Source: Agarivorans litoreus (GTDB taxonomy: Bacteria; Pseudomonadota; Gammaproteobacteria; Enterobacterales; Celerinatantimonadaceae). From it: DNA of 64,000 nucleotides. The translations under genes were made by a program, and so were the position numbers. Where the stretch lies: positions 639,501 through 703,500 of the forward strand of contig NZ_BLPI01000001.1 of the NCBI RefSeq assembly GCF_019649015.1, read 5' to 3'. Below, piece after piece: positions 18,841 through 29,260 of the stretch. Position 1 is the stretch's first letter. The number at the start of each line of letters is the position of its first letter. Under the pieces are notes generated by a model. The model was not told the DNA's origin, searched no databases, and was given only the letters and a program-made list of their open reading frames with translations.

Positions 18841-19959
18841 TTATTGAATTGTGACTGAAATTTCTTGTTGTTGCATCCGTTTTTTCATGGTTCTTTTGGT
18901 TCTGTCGACAACGTCACCTGCTAGCTGTCCACAGGCCGCATCAATGTCATCGCCACGGGTTTTACGAACCACTACCGTTGAGCCATATTCCATTAATACC
19001 TTACTAAAACGATCTACGCGGCTGTTACTCGGTTTGGTAAACGGCGAACCAGGGTAAGGGTTAAATGGAATTAAGTTAATTTTACATGGAGTATCGCGTA
19101 AGACTTCGGCTAATTCGTGGGCTTGCTCCATAGAGTCATTAACGCCATTGAGTAATACATACTCAACAGTTACCTTGCCTCTATTAGCGTTTGATTTGTC
19201 GATATAACGTTTTACACCAGCCAAAAAGGCTTCGATGTTGTATTTATCGTTGATCGGCATGATTTCACTGCGCAGCTTATCGTTAGGAGCGTGCAGTGAA
19301 ATAGCTAACGCCACATCCAGTTTATCACCTAATTTATCTAAGGCCGGAACCACACCAGAAGTACTTACTGTTACGCGACGCTTGCTCAGGCCATAGCCGT
19401 TATCGTCTAGCATTAACTCTAAGGCTGGGATCAGGTTGTTTAGGTTTAGCAACGGTTCACCCATACCCATCATTACCACATTGGTAATTGGACGTTTTCC
19501 TTCGATGCCTTTGTGGCCGATCACTTGAGCTGCTCGCCAAACTTGACCAATGATGTCAGACACTTTTAAGTTACGGTTGAAACCCTGTTGGCCAGTAGAG
19601 CAGAAGGTACATTCCAGCGCGCAGCCAACTTGTGAAGATACACATAATGTCGCGCGGTCACCCTCAGGGATATAAACGGTTTCGATCTCTTGACCAGCCA
19701 CTAACATCGCCCATTTAATGGTGCCATCTGCGCTGCGTTGCTCAGTGCTAATTTCTGGTGCGCGCACTTCGGCCAAACGCTTAAGCTTTTCGCGTAAGGC
19801 TTTATTAATATTGTTCATTTGGTCGAAGTCATCGACACCGAAGTGATAAATCCACTTCATTACCTGATCGGCACGAAATGGTTTTTCACCTATCTCAGCA
19901 AAAAACTGACGTAATCCAGCTCGATTAAAATCAAGTAAATTTGTTTTTGTCTCACTCAT
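18841..19959 (-). CDS. rlmN: Dual-specificity 23S rRNA/tRNA adenine-C2 methyltransferase RlmN
   Basis: Radical-SAM enzyme that makes 2-methyladenosine at A2503 of 23S rRNA and at A37 of some tRNAs. The [4Fe-4S] cluster ligands are Cys113, Cys117 and Cys120 (CALECTFC). The GGEP-like MGMGEPLLN motif and the C-terminal methyl-carrier cysteine in DIDAACGQL are present. The 372-residue length is normal. A GGAGTTGAGCG sequence precedes the ATG at 19959. It heads the rlmN-pilF-rodZ-ispG run. Confidence 0.97.
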   Translation of the reverse strand: MSETKTNLLDFNRAGLRQFFAEIGEKPFRADQVMKWIYHFGVDDFDQMNNINKALREKLKRLAEVRAPEISTEQRSADGTIKWAMLVAGQEIETVYIPEGDRATLCVSSQVGCALECTFCSTGQQGFNRNLKVSDIIGQVWRAAQVIGHKGIEGKRPITNVVMMGMGEPLLNLNNLIPALELMLDDNGYGLSKRRVTVSTSGVVPALDKLGDKLDVALAISLHAPNDKLRSEIMPINDKYNIEAFLAGVKRYIDKSNANRGKVTVEYVLLNGVNDSMEQAHELAEVLRDTPCKINLIPFNPYPGSPFTKPSNSRVDRFSKVLMEYGSTVVVRKTRGDDIDAACGQLAGDVVDRTKRTMKKRMQQQEISVTIQ

Positions 19960-19984
19960 CGCTCAACTCCACGATCGACCAAAT

Positions 19985-20049
19985 AAAAAAAGCGCCGAAT
20001 TGTACAAATAATAACAGCAGAAAGCCAGTTAATCTCTGTACTCGGCGCC
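19985..20049 (-). terminator. Large hairpin terminator between ndk and rlmN
   Basis: Arms GCGCCGA...TGTACA and TGTAC...TCGGCGC enclose about 30 bases. On the minus strand the structure ends in T7. It lies 68 bases past the ndk stop codon and 26 before the rlmN start. The long loop is unusual for a simple terminator. Confidence 0.75.
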
Positions 20050-20116
20050 AGTTGGCAGCTAATAAGTTTTTAACTATTAAGCCGCATTTGCCAAAGAAGC
20101 TTTTGCCCCATTTGAC

Positions 20117-20542
20117 TTATCTAGGACAAATTTCATTGTCTTCAAAGAAATAGGCAATTTCTCTCGACGCTGACTCAGGCGAATCGGAGCCATGGGTGCC
20201 GTTTGGTGGCATGCCTGAGCCAAAGTCATGCCGTAAGGTACCGGCAGCGGCTTCTGCCGGATTGGTTGCGCCCAATAATTCACGATAACGCTGCACCGCA
20301 TTCTCAGCTTCAAGCACTTGCACCATGATTGGCCCCGATGTCATAAACTCAATCAATGGCGGGTAAAATGGTTTTCCCTCATGTTCTGCATAAAACCCTG
20401 CGGCTTGTTCTTGCGACAAATGCACCATTTTAGCAGCAACAATACGCAAACCGGCAGACTCCATACGCGCATAAATTGCACCAATTGCGTCTTTCGCCAC
20501 CACATCGGGCTTAAGTATAGAAAAAGTACGTTCTAAGGCCAT
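20117..20542 (-). CDS. ndk: Nucleoside diphosphate kinase
   Basis: Balances nucleoside di- and triphosphate pools by a ping-pong phosphotransfer. The 141-residue protein starts [15 protein letters not shown] and holds the active-site signature NGTHGSDS with the phosphorylated histidine at His117. The C-terminus [10 protein letters not shown] matches the family. It lies upstream of rlmN as in E. coli, but the large terminator hairpin between them suggests a separate transcript. Confidence 0.98.
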   Translation of the reverse strand: MALERTFSILKPDVVAKDAIGAIYARMESAGLRIVAAKMVHLSQEQAAGFYAEHEGKPFYPPLIEFMTSGPIMVQVLEAENAVQRYRELLGATNPAEAAAGTLRHDFGSGMPPNGTHGSDSPESASREIAYFFEDNEICPR

Positions 20543-20603
20543 TAACTAGCTCCATCTAAAATTGGGTGAATATCACTCTTTGATATTGTAAGTGAATGAT
20601 AAG

Positions 20604-21899
20604 TTAGCTCAACTCAGTTAACAACCGTGAAATGGTGCGAATACCATGCCCCTTTGCCCCAGTTGCCCAAAGTGCATTACCAGATTTTTGATAAGAGCCT
20701 GACATATCAAAATGCAGCCAGTTTTCTTCTGCATTTTCAACAAAATGGGCTAAGAAAGCTGCAGCAGTAGATGCGCCGGCCATGCCCTCGCCTGAAGAAA
20801 TATTGGCAATATCAGCAAAGCTAGAGCCAATTTGCCCTTTATGGAAAGGTTCTAGGGGCAGAGGCCAAGCTTTTTCGTGCTCCTGTTTGGCAGCTTGTAA
20901 GGCTTGATGAACCAACTCATCATCAAAGCCAAACACTGCATTGTAGTCACGACCTAAGGCCATTTTAGCTGCGCCCGTTAGGGTAGCTGCATCGATAATA
21001 ACTTGAGGCTTCTGCTCACTAGCGGCAATTAAACCATCAGCTAACACCAAGCGACCTTCAGCGTCAGTGTTAAGCACTTCTACCGTAACACCATTTTTGT
21101 AAGTAATTACGTCGCCCAGCTTGTAAGCATCTCCCGATACCATGTTCTCAGCGCAGCACAAATATAGCTTCACACGTTTGTTTAGGCCATTAGCAATAGC
21201 TAAACCTAAACCACCCGTAACCGTGGCAGCGCCACCCATATCGCTTTTCATGATTGACATGCCGTCGGAAGGCTTAAGGCTATAACCGCCTGAGTCAAAG
21301 GTAATACCTTTACCTACTAGGGCTACGGCCACTGGCTCATCTGGGTTTCCACTAGGATTAAAATCTAACTGCAACATCGCTGGAGCTTGGCTGCTCCCCT
21401 TGCCCACCTGATAAGTTCCTACCCAGCCTTGTTCCAGTAAATCTTCACCAGAGATAATCTCATAAGAAACATGTTCCGGAGATAAACCACTTAAGAAGCT
21501 AGCGGCAGATTCACATAAAGTTTGTGGGTAAATAGCTGCCGGACCAAGATTAATCGTTTTACGAGTCCAATCAGCAGCAGACTTAAGCGCATCAAAGCGC
21601 TGCTGGTCTGCATCACTTAGTACCACTACGTCTAGTTGGTTATCTTGTTTAGCGTTGTAGTAGCCTTGATAGAAAGCCCAGCAAGCTTCTAAATCCCAGC
21701 TATCGCCAATAAAAGAAAGGTGCTTTAAGCCTTGTGCATCTAATTTTCGGCCGGCTTTTTGAATATCTTGAAGGCGGGCTGCGCCTTCAGAATTGATATG
21801 AATATTAACTTGGTTAGCTTCAAAGCTAACTAAGGCATTTTCGCCCCATTGAGCAGCGGCAGGTTTGGCGCATAAAACTAGATCCATAACGGCGGTCAT
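20604..21899 (-). CDS. pepB: Peptidase B, M17 leucyl aminopeptidase family
   Basis: Cytosolic two-metal aminopeptidase that removes N-terminal residues from peptides. The 431-residue protein shows the M17 signatures GKGITFDSGGYSLKP and NTDAEGRLVLADG, with the metal-binding lysine, aspartates and glutamate. It matches PepB rather than PepA in length and in the N-terminal domain (WDLEACWAFYQGY). The ATG at 21899 has GAGG upstream; an in-frame TTG just before it is unlikely. It is the last gene of the isc cluster, as in E. coli. Confidence 0.94.
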   Translation of the reverse strand: MTAVMDLVLCAKPAAAQWGENALVSFEANQVNIHINSEGAARLQDIQKAGRKLDAQGLKHLSFIGDSWDLEACWAFYQGYYNAKQDNQLDVVVLSDADQQRFDALKSAADWTRKTINLGPAAIYPQTLCESAASFLSGLSPEHVSYEIISGEDLLEQGWVGTYQVGKGSSQAPAMLQLDFNPSGNPDEPVAVALVGKGITFDSGGYSLKPSDGMSIMKSDMGGAATVTGGLGLAIANGLNKRVKLYLCCAENMVSGDAYKLGDVITYKNGVTVEVLNTDAEGRLVLADGLIAASEQKPQVIIDAATLTGAAKMALGRDYNAVFGFDDELVHQALQAAKQEHEKAWPLPLEPFHKGQIGSSFADIANISSGEGMAGASTAAAFLAHFVENAEENWLHFDMSGSYQKSGNALWATGAKGHGIRTISRLLTELS

Positions 21900-21942
21900 C
21901 AATACTTCCTCATTTGAGTAATCGACAACGAGCCCTTGGAAC

Positions 21943-22143
21943 TTAGTCTAGTTCATCTATCCAGGCTAAAATAATTGCTTCCAATATGCGCTCGTTGCTG
22001 TGCTGTGGGTCATCGTCAAAATCATCTAACTGACAAACCCATTGGTGTAAGTCGGTAAACCGAACTTGCTTAGGATCTTGCTCTGGAAATTGCTCGGCCA
22101 GTTCTATTGCTATTTGCTCAACATCTATCCAACGCAACCCCAT
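21943..22143 (-). CDS. iscX: IscX (YfhJ), Fe-S assembly modulator
   Basis: A 66-residue acidic protein that binds IscS and iron and tunes Fe-S assembly. The sequence [20 protein letters not shown] and the end [12 protein letters not shown] are diagnostic. It lies 11 bases after fdx and belongs to the isc operon. Confidence 0.96.
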   Translation of the reverse strand: MGLRWIDVEQIAIELAEQFPEQDPKQVRFTDLHQWVCQLDDFDDDPQHSNERILEAIILAWIDELD

Positions 22144-22154
22144 CAGCCTGTTCC

Positions 22155-22493
22155 TTAATGTTGTTCAGACACCATATTAATGGTGTATTTTGGAATTTCT
22201 ACTACTAAGTCTTCATCGCTTACCATTGCTTGGCAACCTAAACGAGACTCGGGCTCCAATCCCCAGGCTTTGTCTAGCATATCATCTTCTAGCTCATCGC
22301 TTTCTTCAAGCGAGTCAAAGCCTTCGCGCACAATTACGTGGCAGGTAGTACAAGCACAAGATTTTTCACAAGCGTGCTCAATGTCGATACCTTCGCGCAA
22401 GGCAACATCCAATACGCTTTCACCTTGTTTTGCTTCTACTACTGAGCCTTCAGGACATAAGTCCTCGTTAGGCAAGAAAATCACTTTAGGCAT
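22155..22493 (-). CDS. fdx: 2Fe-2S ferredoxin of the Isc system
   Basis: Adrenodoxin-type ferredoxin that supplies electrons for cluster assembly on IscU. The 112-residue protein has cluster ligands Cys42, Cys48, Cys51 ([10 protein letters not shown]) and Cys87 (RLGCQAM). It starts one base after the hscA stop codon, so the pair is translationally close. Confidence 0.97.
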   Translation of the reverse strand: MPKVIFLPNEDLCPEGSVVEAKQGESVLDVALREGIDIEHACEKSCACTTCHVIVREGFDSLEESDELEDDMLDKAWGLEPESRLGCQAMVSDEDLVVEIPKYTINMVSEQH

Positions 22494-22494
22494 C

Positions 22495-24348
22495 TTAAAT
22501 CCTATCTACTTGCTGGCCCCTTAGGGCTTGTTTAATGGAATCATCCATTCGCCTTGCGGCAAAATCTTGACTGATACTGTCTAAATGTTTAATAGCTTGC
22601 TCTATCTGGGAAACAGAGTCACCTTCGGCAATAGCTTGTAATTGCTGCATGGCTTGTTCAATGCCAAGACGCTCTTCAGCTTGCAGCAAGCGTTCGCCAC
22701 TTTCGGCTAAAGCTGCAGTCATATCTTCAATGAATCGAGCGGCTTCGACTTGTTGCTCACGCAACATGCGCATAGTGACATCATGTTTGGCATTGGTGAT
22801 GGAGTCTTTAAGCATTCTCGCCACTTCTTCATCGGCTAAGCCATAAGAAGGTTTAACCTCAACCGACGATTGCACCCCAGTTGATTTTTCCATCGCAGTC
22901 ACTGATAACAAGCCATCGGCATCCACTTGGAAAGTGACTCGAATATGAGCGGCACCAGCAGCTAACGGTGGAATACCTTTTAGTGCAAATTTAGCCAAGG
23001 AGCGGCAATCATCTACTAATTCACGTTCACCTTGTACCGCATGAATAGCCATTGCTGTTTGGCCGTCTTTAAATGTCGTAAATTCTTGGGCTCGAGCAAC
23101 CGGGATAGTGGTATTGCGTGGAATAACTTTTTCGACCAAGCCTCCCATCGTCTCAATACCTAGTGAGAGAGGTGTAACATCAAGCAGTAACAGCTCACCA
23201 TCTTTTTTGTTTCCCACCAAAGTGTCAGCCTGAATGGCTGCACCAATCGCAACAACTTGGTCAGGATCAATGTTAGTTAAAGGCTGCTTGTCAAAAAAAT
23301 TCGCTACGTCGTTACGCACTTTTGGCACTCTGGTAGAACCGCCAACCATCACTACATTGTTAACATCTTCTAGCTCTACTTCAGCGTCACGTAAAGCGCG
23401 GCGACAGGCGCGAATAGTGCGCTTCACCAAGCTTTCAATGAGGCTATCGAATAACTCGCGGCTAATGCTGCCCTGCCATTTAATACCGTCAATATCCAAA
23501 TTGATATTGGTACTTTCTTGGTCAGTTAAGGCTACTTTAACTTGATTGGCTATGCGTGATAACTCTCGCTTTAACTGGGCTGAACGAATACCACTGACTT
23601 GCGCTTGTTCAGCTATCCACTCTACTAAAGCATCATCAAAATCATCACCACCGAGCGCAGAATCACCACCGGTGGCTAGTACTTGAAATACACCTTTAGA
23701 TAAACGCAGAATGGAGATATCAAAGGTGCCACCACCTAAATCATAAATCGCGATTACGCCTTCGTCACCACTATCTAATCCATAAGCAATAGCCGCGGCT
23801 GTCGGTTCATTAAGTAAACGCAGTACATGTAAACCAGCTAGCTGAGCCGCATCTTTGGTGCCTTGGCGCTGTGCGTCATCAAAGTATGCAGGCACAGTAA
23901 TAACCACGCCATCGGGCTCACCTTGTAATGACTCTTCAGCTCTCGCTGCTAAACTTTTTAAAATTTCTGCAGAAACTTGAATAGGATTAACATCGCCCGC
24001 TACTGTTTGAATATGCGGGGTTTTAGCGTCACTAAAGTTATAGGGAAACAGTTCACGGTCTATATCTGCGCTATCTTTGCCTAATAAACGTTTAACCGAG
24101 GTAATGGTGTTATGAGGATCGGTAACCGCTTGTGCTTTGGCTAGCTTGCCAACTTCTACGCCATCTTTATGATAGCGAACCACCGAAGGAAGCAAGGTAT
24201 CACCGCTATGATCGGCTAAAGTAACGGCTTTGCCGCTACGTACAGTTGCAACCAAAGAGTTAGTGGTACCTAAATCGATACCTACAGCCAGTTTATGTTG
24301 GTGAGGAACAGCCGATTGCCCAGGCTCTGCTATTTGTAGTAATGCCAT
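22495..24348 (-). CDS. hscA: Hsp70-type chaperone HscA
   Basis: Specialised Hsp70 that releases nascent Fe-S clusters from IscU in an ATP-dependent way. The N-terminal ATPase domain has [25 protein letters not shown] and [13 protein letters not shown]. The substrate domain begins after [18 protein letters not shown] (about residues 385-505) and a helical lid follows. The 617 residues match the family (616). Its target motif LPPVK is present in the IscU encoded nearby. It lies five bases after hscB. Confidence 0.97.
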   Translation of the reverse strand: MALLQIAEPGQSAVPHQHKLAVGIDLGTTNSLVATVRSGKAVTLADHSGDTLLPSVVRYHKDGVEVGKLAKAQAVTDPHNTITSVKRLLGKDSADIDRELFPYNFSDAKTPHIQTVAGDVNPIQVSAEILKSLAARAEESLQGEPDGVVITVPAYFDDAQRQGTKDAAQLAGLHVLRLLNEPTAAAIAYGLDSGDEGVIAIYDLGGGTFDISILRLSKGVFQVLATGGDSALGGDDFDDALVEWIAEQAQVSGIRSAQLKRELSRIANQVKVALTDQESTNINLDIDGIKWQGSISRELFDSLIESLVKRTIRACRRALRDAEVELEDVNNVVMVGGSTRVPKVRNDVANFFDKQPLTNIDPDQVVAIGAAIQADTLVGNKKDGELLLLDVTPLSLGIETMGGLVEKVIPRNTTIPVARAQEFTTFKDGQTAMAIHAVQGERELVDDCRSLAKFALKGIPPLAAGAAHIRVTFQVDADGLLSVTAMEKSTGVQSSVEVKPSYGLADEEVARMLKDSITNAKHDVTMRMLREQQVEAARFIEDMTAALAESGERLLQAEERLGIEQAMQQLQAIAEGDSVSQIEQAIKHLDSISQDFAARRMDDSIKQALRGQQVDRI

Positions 24349-24353
24349 ATAGA

Positions 24354-24872
24354 TTAGTAATCTAAAATTTTCTCTTCCAGTTGAAGCAGCTGCTGTTGCA
24401 GGCGTGCATAGAATTTGAGTTTGCGAACATCGTCTGCAGCTTGCTCAAAATTTTGTTCATTGTAGGCTTTTTCAAAGCTTGAGCTCAAGTCGCTTCGTTG
24501 CCGCTTCAATAACCTTGAGAAGTTATCAATAGCGTCTTCAGGATCGGCTGCATGCTCTATTTCAGCCAATTGCTCCCTTAACTCCATTTGGCTCATCAAG
24601 AAAGCAACATCGTTGATGGTTTGCTGTTCGCCTCCAAGCTCTAAACCGTGCAAACTTAATAAGTATTGCGCTCGACTAAGAGGGTCTTTAAGCGTTTGAT
24701 AAGCGTCGTTGATTTGCGCAGCTTTTTGCATCACTTGAGCCTGGCGCTCGCTAGACTCGGCTGCAAAATTATCGGGATGGTATTGTTGTTGCAGCTCTCT
24801 ATAGCTATCAGCTAAACCATTTAGGTCTAGCTGATAAGACGGAAGTAGAGAGAATAACTCAAAATGATTCAT
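24354..24872 (-). CDS. hscB: J-domain co-chaperone HscB
   Basis: Brings IscU to HscA and stimulates its ATPase. The J domain (about residues 1-72) contains the invariant HPD (YHPDNFA), and the C-terminal three-helix domain (about residues 85-170, [18 protein letters not shown]) binds IscU. From the ATG at 24872 (MNHFELF), which has GGAA six bases upstream, the protein is 172 residues. A frame-internal ATG at 24884 overlapping the iscA stop would add four residues. Confidence 0.95.
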   Translation of the reverse strand: MNHFELFSLLPSYQLDLNGLADSYRELQQQYHPDNFAAESSERQAQVMQKAAQINDAYQTLKDPLSRAQYLLSLHGLELGGEQQTINDVAFLMSQMELREQLAEIEHAADPEDAIDNFSRLLKRQRSDLSSSFEKAYNEQNFEQAADDVRKLKFYARLQQQLLQLEEKILDY

Positions 24873-24884
24873 AGCGTGTTCCAT

Positions 24885-25208
24885 TTAAACGCTAAAGCTC
24901 TCTCCACAACCACATTCGCCATTTACGTTAGGGTTGTTAAATACAAAGCCTTCGTTCAAACCTTCTTTAACAAAGTCTAATTCAGTGCCATCGATGTAAA
25001 GTAAGCTTTTCTCATCAACGATGACATTTACACCGTGGCTTTCAAATACTTTGTCGTCTTCAGCTAATTGGTCTACAAACTCCAAAATATAAGCCATGCC
25101 TGAACATCCAGAGGTTTTTACCCCTAGGCGCACGCCAGTGCCCGCACCTCGGTTGTTCAAAAATTGACTTACATGTGTTGCTGCAGCTTCAGTTAGTGAT
25201 ACAGCCAT
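24885..25208 (-). CDS. iscA: Iron-sulfur cluster assembly protein IscA
   Basis: A-type carrier that receives Fe-S clusters and passes them to apo-proteins. The 107-residue protein has the three conserved cysteines ([11 protein letters not shown] and GECGCGESF). It lies between iscU and hscB in standard isc order. Confidence 0.97.
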   Translation of the reverse strand: MAVSLTEAAATHVSQFLNNRGAGTGVRLGVKTSGCSGMAYILEFVDQLAEDDKVFESHGVNVIVDEKSLLYIDGTELDFVKEGLNEGFVFNNPNVNGECGCGESFSV

Positions 25209-25226
25209 GATGGCTCCTTAAATCTA

Positions 25227-25610
25227 CTACGCGTTTTTCTTTTTGTAATCAGCAATGGCGGCTTTAATGGCATCTTCTGCCAAAATTGAGCAGTGAATCT
25301 TCACAGGCGGCAAGGCTAATTCTTCAGCAATATCGGTATTCTTAAGCGCTTGAGCTTCGTCTAAACTCTTACCTTTAACCCACTCGGTAACCAGTGAGCT
25401 AGACGCAATTGCTGAACCACAACCATAAGTTTTGAAACGAGCGTCTTCAATCACGCCCTCGTCGCTTACTTTAAGTTGTAACTTCATCACATCGCCACAA
25501 GCTGGTGCTCCCACCATACCGGTGCCAATGTGGCTATCATCTTTATCTTCGAAAGCGCCAACGTTACGCGGGTTTTCGTAATGATCAATTACTTTTTCAC
25601 TATAAGCCAT
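25227..25610 (-). CDS. iscU: Fe-S cluster scaffold IscU
   Basis: Scaffold on which [2Fe-2S] clusters are built. The 127-residue protein has cysteines in GAPACGDVM, YGCGSA and KIHCSILAE, the assembly-site aspartate, and the HscA recognition motif LPPVK just before the last cysteine. Standard length and position. Confidence 0.98.
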   Translation of the reverse strand: MAYSEKVIDHYENPRNVGAFEDKDDSHIGTGMVGAPACGDVMKLQLKVSDEGVIEDARFKTYGCGSAIASSSLVTEWVKGKSLDEAQALKNTDIAEELALPPVKIHCSILAEDAIKAAIADYKKKNA

Positions 25611-25641
25611 GATATCTCTCCAAATCCGTTATTTTTAATAC

Positions 25642-26856
25642 TTAGTGGTGTGCCCACTCAACTTGGCTGAGGTCTACGCCGTCTTTAAACATGTCCCAAA
25701 GTGGAGACATTTCGCGGAGTCGGCCAATACCTTCGTTAATCACTTTAACTGCGTAATCGATTTCTTCTTCAGTAGTGAAACGGCCAAAAGAGAAACGAAT
25801 AGAACTGTGTGCGAGTTCATCATCTAAGCCTAGTGCGCGCAGAACATACGACGGCTCTAAGCTTGCAGAGGTACACGCAGAACCTGATGAAACAGCTAAA
25901 TCTTTAAGCGCCATTATCAATGACTCACCTTCAACATACGCAAAGCTCACATTTAAGTTAGCTACTACACGTTGTTCAAAGTCGCCGTTTACATAGGTTT
26001 CTTCAATATCTTTAATGCCTGCCCAAAAGCGGTCACGTAAAGCGCGAATGTGCTCGTTATCTTTTGCCATCTCTTGTTTAGCAATAGCAAAGGCTTCACC
26101 CATTCCAACAATTTGGTGAGTAGGTAAGGTACCAGAACGCATTCCGCGCTCATGGCCACCGCCATGTACTTGCGCTTCTAGGCGAATGCGTGGCTTACGC
26201 TGCACGTACAAAGCACCAATACCTTTTGGCCCATAAACCTTATGTGCTGAGAAAGACATCATATCTACAGGAAGCTCTTGAAGGTCGATCTCAACTTTAC
26301 CTGCGCTTTGTGCAGCATCGACATGGAACAAAATTTTACGAGAGCGACATAATTCGCCAATCGCTTTAATGTCTTGGATTACGCCAATTTCGTTGTTCAC
26401 ATGCATGATAGACACAAGAACCGTATCGTCACGTAATGCTTCGGTTAAGGTCTCAAGGCTGATAACACCGTTGCTTTCTGGGTCTAAATAAGTCACTTCG
26501 TAACCTTCTCGCTCTAATTGGCGACAAGTATCTAGCACAGCTTTGTGCTCAGTTTTACACGTGATGATGTGCTTACCCTTTTTATTGTAAAAGTGAGCAG
26601 CACCCTTAATAGCAAGGTTATTTGATTCTGTCGCTCCCGAGGTAAATACGATTTCACGAGGGTCGGCATTTACTAGGTCGGCAATTTGGTTGCGGGCAAT
26701 ATCTACAGCTTCTTCTGCTTGCCAGCCAAAACGGTGTGAACGTGAAGCAGGGTTACCGTAAATACCATCTACGCTAAGGTATTGCATCATCTTTTCAGCA
26801 ACCCGCGGATCAACCGGAGTGGTTGCTGAATAATCAAGATAAATTGGTAATTTCAT
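25642..26856 (-). CDS. iscS: Cysteine desulfurase IscS
   Basis: PLP enzyme that takes sulfur from cysteine for Fe-S clusters and for tRNA thiolation. The 404-residue protein has the PLP lysine in [12 protein letters not shown] and the persulfide-carrying cysteine in [13 protein letters not shown]. The end LSQVEWAHH is typical. It lies 35 bases after iscR. Nothing unusual. Confidence 0.98.
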   Translation of the reverse strand: MKLPIYLDYSATTPVDPRVAEKMMQYLSVDGIYGNPASRSHRFGWQAEEAVDIARNQIADLVNADPREIVFTSGATESNNLAIKGAAHFYNKKGKHIITCKTEHKAVLDTCRQLEREGYEVTYLDPESNGVISLETLTEALRDDTVLVSIMHVNNEIGVIQDIKAIGELCRSRKILFHVDAAQSAGKVEIDLQELPVDMMSFSAHKVYGPKGIGALYVQRKPRIRLEAQVHGGGHERGMRSGTLPTHQIVGMGEAFAIAKQEMAKDNEHIRALRDRFWAGIKDIEETYVNGDFEQRVVANLNVSFAYVEGESLIMALKDLAVSSGSACTSASLEPSYVLRALGLDDELAHSSIRFSFGRFTTEEEIDYAVKVINEGIGRLREMSPLWDMFKDGVDLSQVEWAHH

Positions 26857-26891
26857 TAAAGTTCTCCGTTACTACTCGGCGAAAGCGAGCG

Positions 26892-27365
26892 TCATAAACT
26901 AATTTGTATCGTGTTGTTATCAACGTGCTGAAGTTGGTCTTGATTATGCGCTACATGAACAATTTGTCGCTCACGCATTAAGCCACCCAAGCTTATGTTA
27001 TCTAAGAAGTCGGCAATCCTTTCACTTAAGTCATTCCACAATGAGTGGGTAAGGCAAGGTTTGCCGCCTTGGCAGTCTGCAGAACCATGACAACGTGTTG
27101 CGTCAATCGACTCATCAACAGCGTGAATCACCATGCCTACTGCAATATCATCAGCGTCCATACCTAGGCGATATCCGCCACCAGGGCCACGCACACTGGT
27201 TACTAAGCCATGTTTACGTAATTTTGAAAACAGCTGCTCTAAATAGGACAAAGAAATACCTTGTCGCTCAGAAATATCAGCTAAAGAGACCGGCCCTTCT
27301 TCCATATGAAGAGCAACATCTAACATCGCTGTAACGGCGTAGCGTCCCTTAGAAGTTAAGCGCAT
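26892..27365 (-). CDS. iscR: Fe-S sensing regulator IscR
   Basis: Rrf2-family repressor that senses the cellular Fe-S state and represses its own operon when it holds a [2Fe-2S] cluster. From [15 protein letters not shown] at 27365 it is 157 residues. It has a winged helix-turn-helix (about residues 1-65) and cluster ligands Cys92, Cys98 and Cys104 ([13 protein letters not shown]). The frame extends upstream to 27428, but there the start would be a TTG that is part of the -35 box inside an IscR operator, so the longer form is rejected. Confidence 0.96.
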   Translation of the reverse strand: MRLTSKGRYAVTAMLDVALHMEEGPVSLADISERQGISLSYLEQLFSKLRKHGLVTSVRGPGGGYRLGMDADDIAVGMVIHAVDESIDATRCHGSADCQGGKPCLTHSLWNDLSERIADFLDNISLGGLMRERQIVHVAHNQDQLQHVDNNTIQISL

Positions 27366-27399
27366 ATCAAACCTATTTTTTCCCGTGAACTTGGTCACA

Positions 27400-27432
27400 A
27401 TCTTTCCATACCCTAGTAATTTAGTCAAGTAT
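27400..27432 (-). promoter_or_regulatory. iscR promoter with type 1 IscR box
   Basis: On the minus strand TTGACT (27428-27423), a 17-base spacer and AAAGAT (27405-27400) form a sigma70 promoter. It overlaps the 25-base IscR box at 27408-27432, which reads ATACTTGACTAAATTACTAG... on the coding strand and closely resembles the E. coli iscR operator. This implies autorepression by Fe-S-loaded IscR. Confidence 0.88.
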
Positions 27433-27457
27433 AAAACCTACTAAATTAGTCAGGTTT
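27433..27457 (-). promoter_or_regulatory. Second, upstream IscR box
   Basis: A second palindromic site, AACCTGACTAATTTAGTAGG in the centre on the minus strand, adjoins the first box and matches the type 1 IscR consensus. It overlaps the last codons and stop of trmJ. Confidence 0.82.
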
Positions 27458-28187
27458 ATTTTTCAGGTTTAGAAATATGCTTGTCAAAAGAAGTTAAAAT
27501 GCCACGCATTACATTAAGCTCTTGTTTTTCCATACGAATACGGTTGAACATTCGTCGTACTTTTTCCATTACTTTGCCCGGGTGTGGCTTGATGATAAAA
27601 CCTGAGTCAGCAATAGACTGTTCGAAATGCTGATAAAAACGCTCTAAATCATCGGCATGAGGGTAATCTTCGGGAGCAGCTTCTGGGTGGGTATTTTGCA
27701 GGTCTAGAAACGCCATACGCACTTCGTAGCATAATAGCTGAACAGCCATTGCTAAGTTTAGCGAACTATATTCGGGGTTAGCTGGTACACAAACGTGATA
27801 ATGGCATTGCTGTAACTCTGGGTTGTTTAAACCACTGCTCTCACGACCGAACACAATAGCGACTTTACCCTGCTGGGCCTCTGCGGCGAGTTTAACACCG
27901 GCTTCTCGCCCATCAACCATCGGCCAATCTAAAGTTCGAGAACGGGCACTGGCGCCAATAACTAGCTGACAGTCTGCAACTGCTTCTGATAACTCTGAGA
28001 CAATTGTGGTACCACCCAACACATCCGATGCACCAGCAGATAGCGCAACCGACTTACCATCAATCTCAGCTTCTGGAGCTACTAAGCACAAATCGCTAAT
28101 TCCCATGGTTTTCATTGCTCTGGCTGCAGAGCCAATATTGCCACTATGACTAGTGCCAACTAAAACCACTCGAACATTTTCCAACAT
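27456..28187 (-). CDS. trmJ: tRNA (Cm32/Um32) methyltransferase TrmJ
   Basis: SpoU-family enzyme that 2'-O-methylates position 32 of several tRNAs. The 243-residue protein has the trefoil-knot motifs [30 protein letters not shown] and [15 protein letters not shown]. It lies directly upstream of iscR in the same direction, and its stop codon lies within the iscR operator region. The same trmJ-iscR order is found in E. coli. Confidence 0.95.
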   Translation of the reverse strand: MLENVRVVLVGTSHSGNIGSAARAMKTMGISDLCLVAPEAEIDGKSVALSAGASDVLGGTTIVSELSEAVADCQLVIGASARSRTLDWPMVDGREAGVKLAAEAQQGKVAIVFGRESSGLNNPELQQCHYHVCVPANPEYSSLNLAMAVQLLCYEVRMAFLDLQNTHPEAAPEDYPHADDLERFYQHFEQSIADSGFIIKPHPGKVMEKVRRMFNRIRMEKQELNVMRGILTSFDKHISKPEK

Positions 28188-28358
28188 TACTTTTACTTCA
28201 CCCTAAATTTGTTGCGCGGGATTGTAACATAGCCATAGCCTTAGCAGCTAGATTGGAAAAAGTTTATCTAGAGTGCCTATAATCAATTGTGTTTAATTTT
28301 GGTTTTCCCTATAATCCGGCGGTTATTTTATGTTCTTTCTACAAATTGGTGGTAATTC

Positions 28359-29162
28359 ATGCATGCTATGCTAAACATTGCGATTCGCGCTGCGCGAAAT
28401 GCAGGTAAAGTCGTAACTCAAGCTTACGAACAGCTAGATAAAGTTGAAGCGACAACAAAAGGCACTAACGACTACGTAACTAATGTTGATAAAGCCGCTG
28501 AGAAAAGCATTATCGACACCATTAAAAATGCTTTCCCGGATCATTCGTTCATCGCGGAAGAAAGCGGTCTAACTAAAGGCACAGATGATGAATATCAATG
28601 GGTGATAGACCCATTGGATGGAACCACCAATTTTATTAAGGGCATTCCTCACTTTGCTATTTCTATTGCGCTACGGGTTCGCGGTAAAACTGAACACGGC
28701 GTAGTTTACGACCCTCTTCGTAACGAGTTATTTGCTGCTTCACGCGGTAAAGGTGCGCAATTAAACGGTTACCGTTTACGTGTTACTAAAGCTAAAGATT
28801 TAGAAGGCACACTAATTGGTACCGGCTTCCCATTCAAACGCAAACACTACATGGACAGCTATCTAGCCATGTTCGGAGCAATCTTTGCTGAGTGTGGAGA
28901 CATGCGCCGTGCTGGTTCTGCCGCTTTAGATTTAGCCTATGTAGCCGCTGGTCGTTTAGACGGTTTCTTTGAATTAAACTTAAAGCCTTGGGACATCGCA
29001 GCAGGTGAACTAATTGCTCGCGAAGCAGGTGCCATTGTTACAGACTTTAGCGGCAACACTGATTTCTACCAAAGTGGAAATGTTGTATGTGCAAACCCTA
29101 AAGTACTAAAACACATGTTATCTACAATTCGTCCGCATTTAACGGATGCAATTAAAGCTTAG
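28359..29162 (+). CDS. suhB: Inositol-1-monophosphatase SuhB
   Basis: Mg-dependent phosphatase that in E. coli also joins the rRNA antitermination complex. The 267-residue protein has metal-binding motifs EESG (about residues 67-70), WVIDPLDGTTNF and WDIAAGELIAREAGA. The start MHAMLNIAIRAARNAG aligns with the E. coli protein (MHPMLNIA). It is divergent from trmJ, as in E. coli, with 171 bases between. Confidence 0.97.
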   Translation: MHAMLNIAIRAARNAGKVVTQAYEQLDKVEATTKGTNDYVTNVDKAAEKSIIDTIKNAFPDHSFIAEESGLTKGTDDEYQWVIDPLDGTTNFIKGIPHFAISIALRVRGKTEHGVVYDPLRNELFAASRGKGAQLNGYRLRVTKAKDLEGTLIGTGFPFKRKHYMDSYLAMFGAIFAECGDMRRAGSAALDLAYVAAGRLDGFFELNLKPWDIAAGELIAREAGAIVTDFSGNTDFYQSGNVVCANPKVLKHMLSTIRPHLTDAIKA

Positions 29163-29183
29163 TAAATTAAGCAGAAACAACCT

Positions 29184-29212
29184 AAAGCGGGCACTGCCCG
29201 CTTTATTTTTGT
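29184..29212 (+). terminator. Terminator of suhB
   Basis: Nine-base-pair stem AAAGCGGGC / GCCCGCTTT with a three-base loop, followed by ATTTTTGT. It lies 21 bases past the suhB stop codon. Confidence 0.92.
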
Positions 29213-29260
29213 CTTTAAGACCACTATTTTATAAATAGACACCATATTTAGGATGTATTA

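Noticed and set aside
27366-27428. Longer iscR start at TTG 27428
   Set aside because: That codon is the -35 box of the iscR promoter inside an IscR operator; the ATG at 27365 matches all known IscR proteins.
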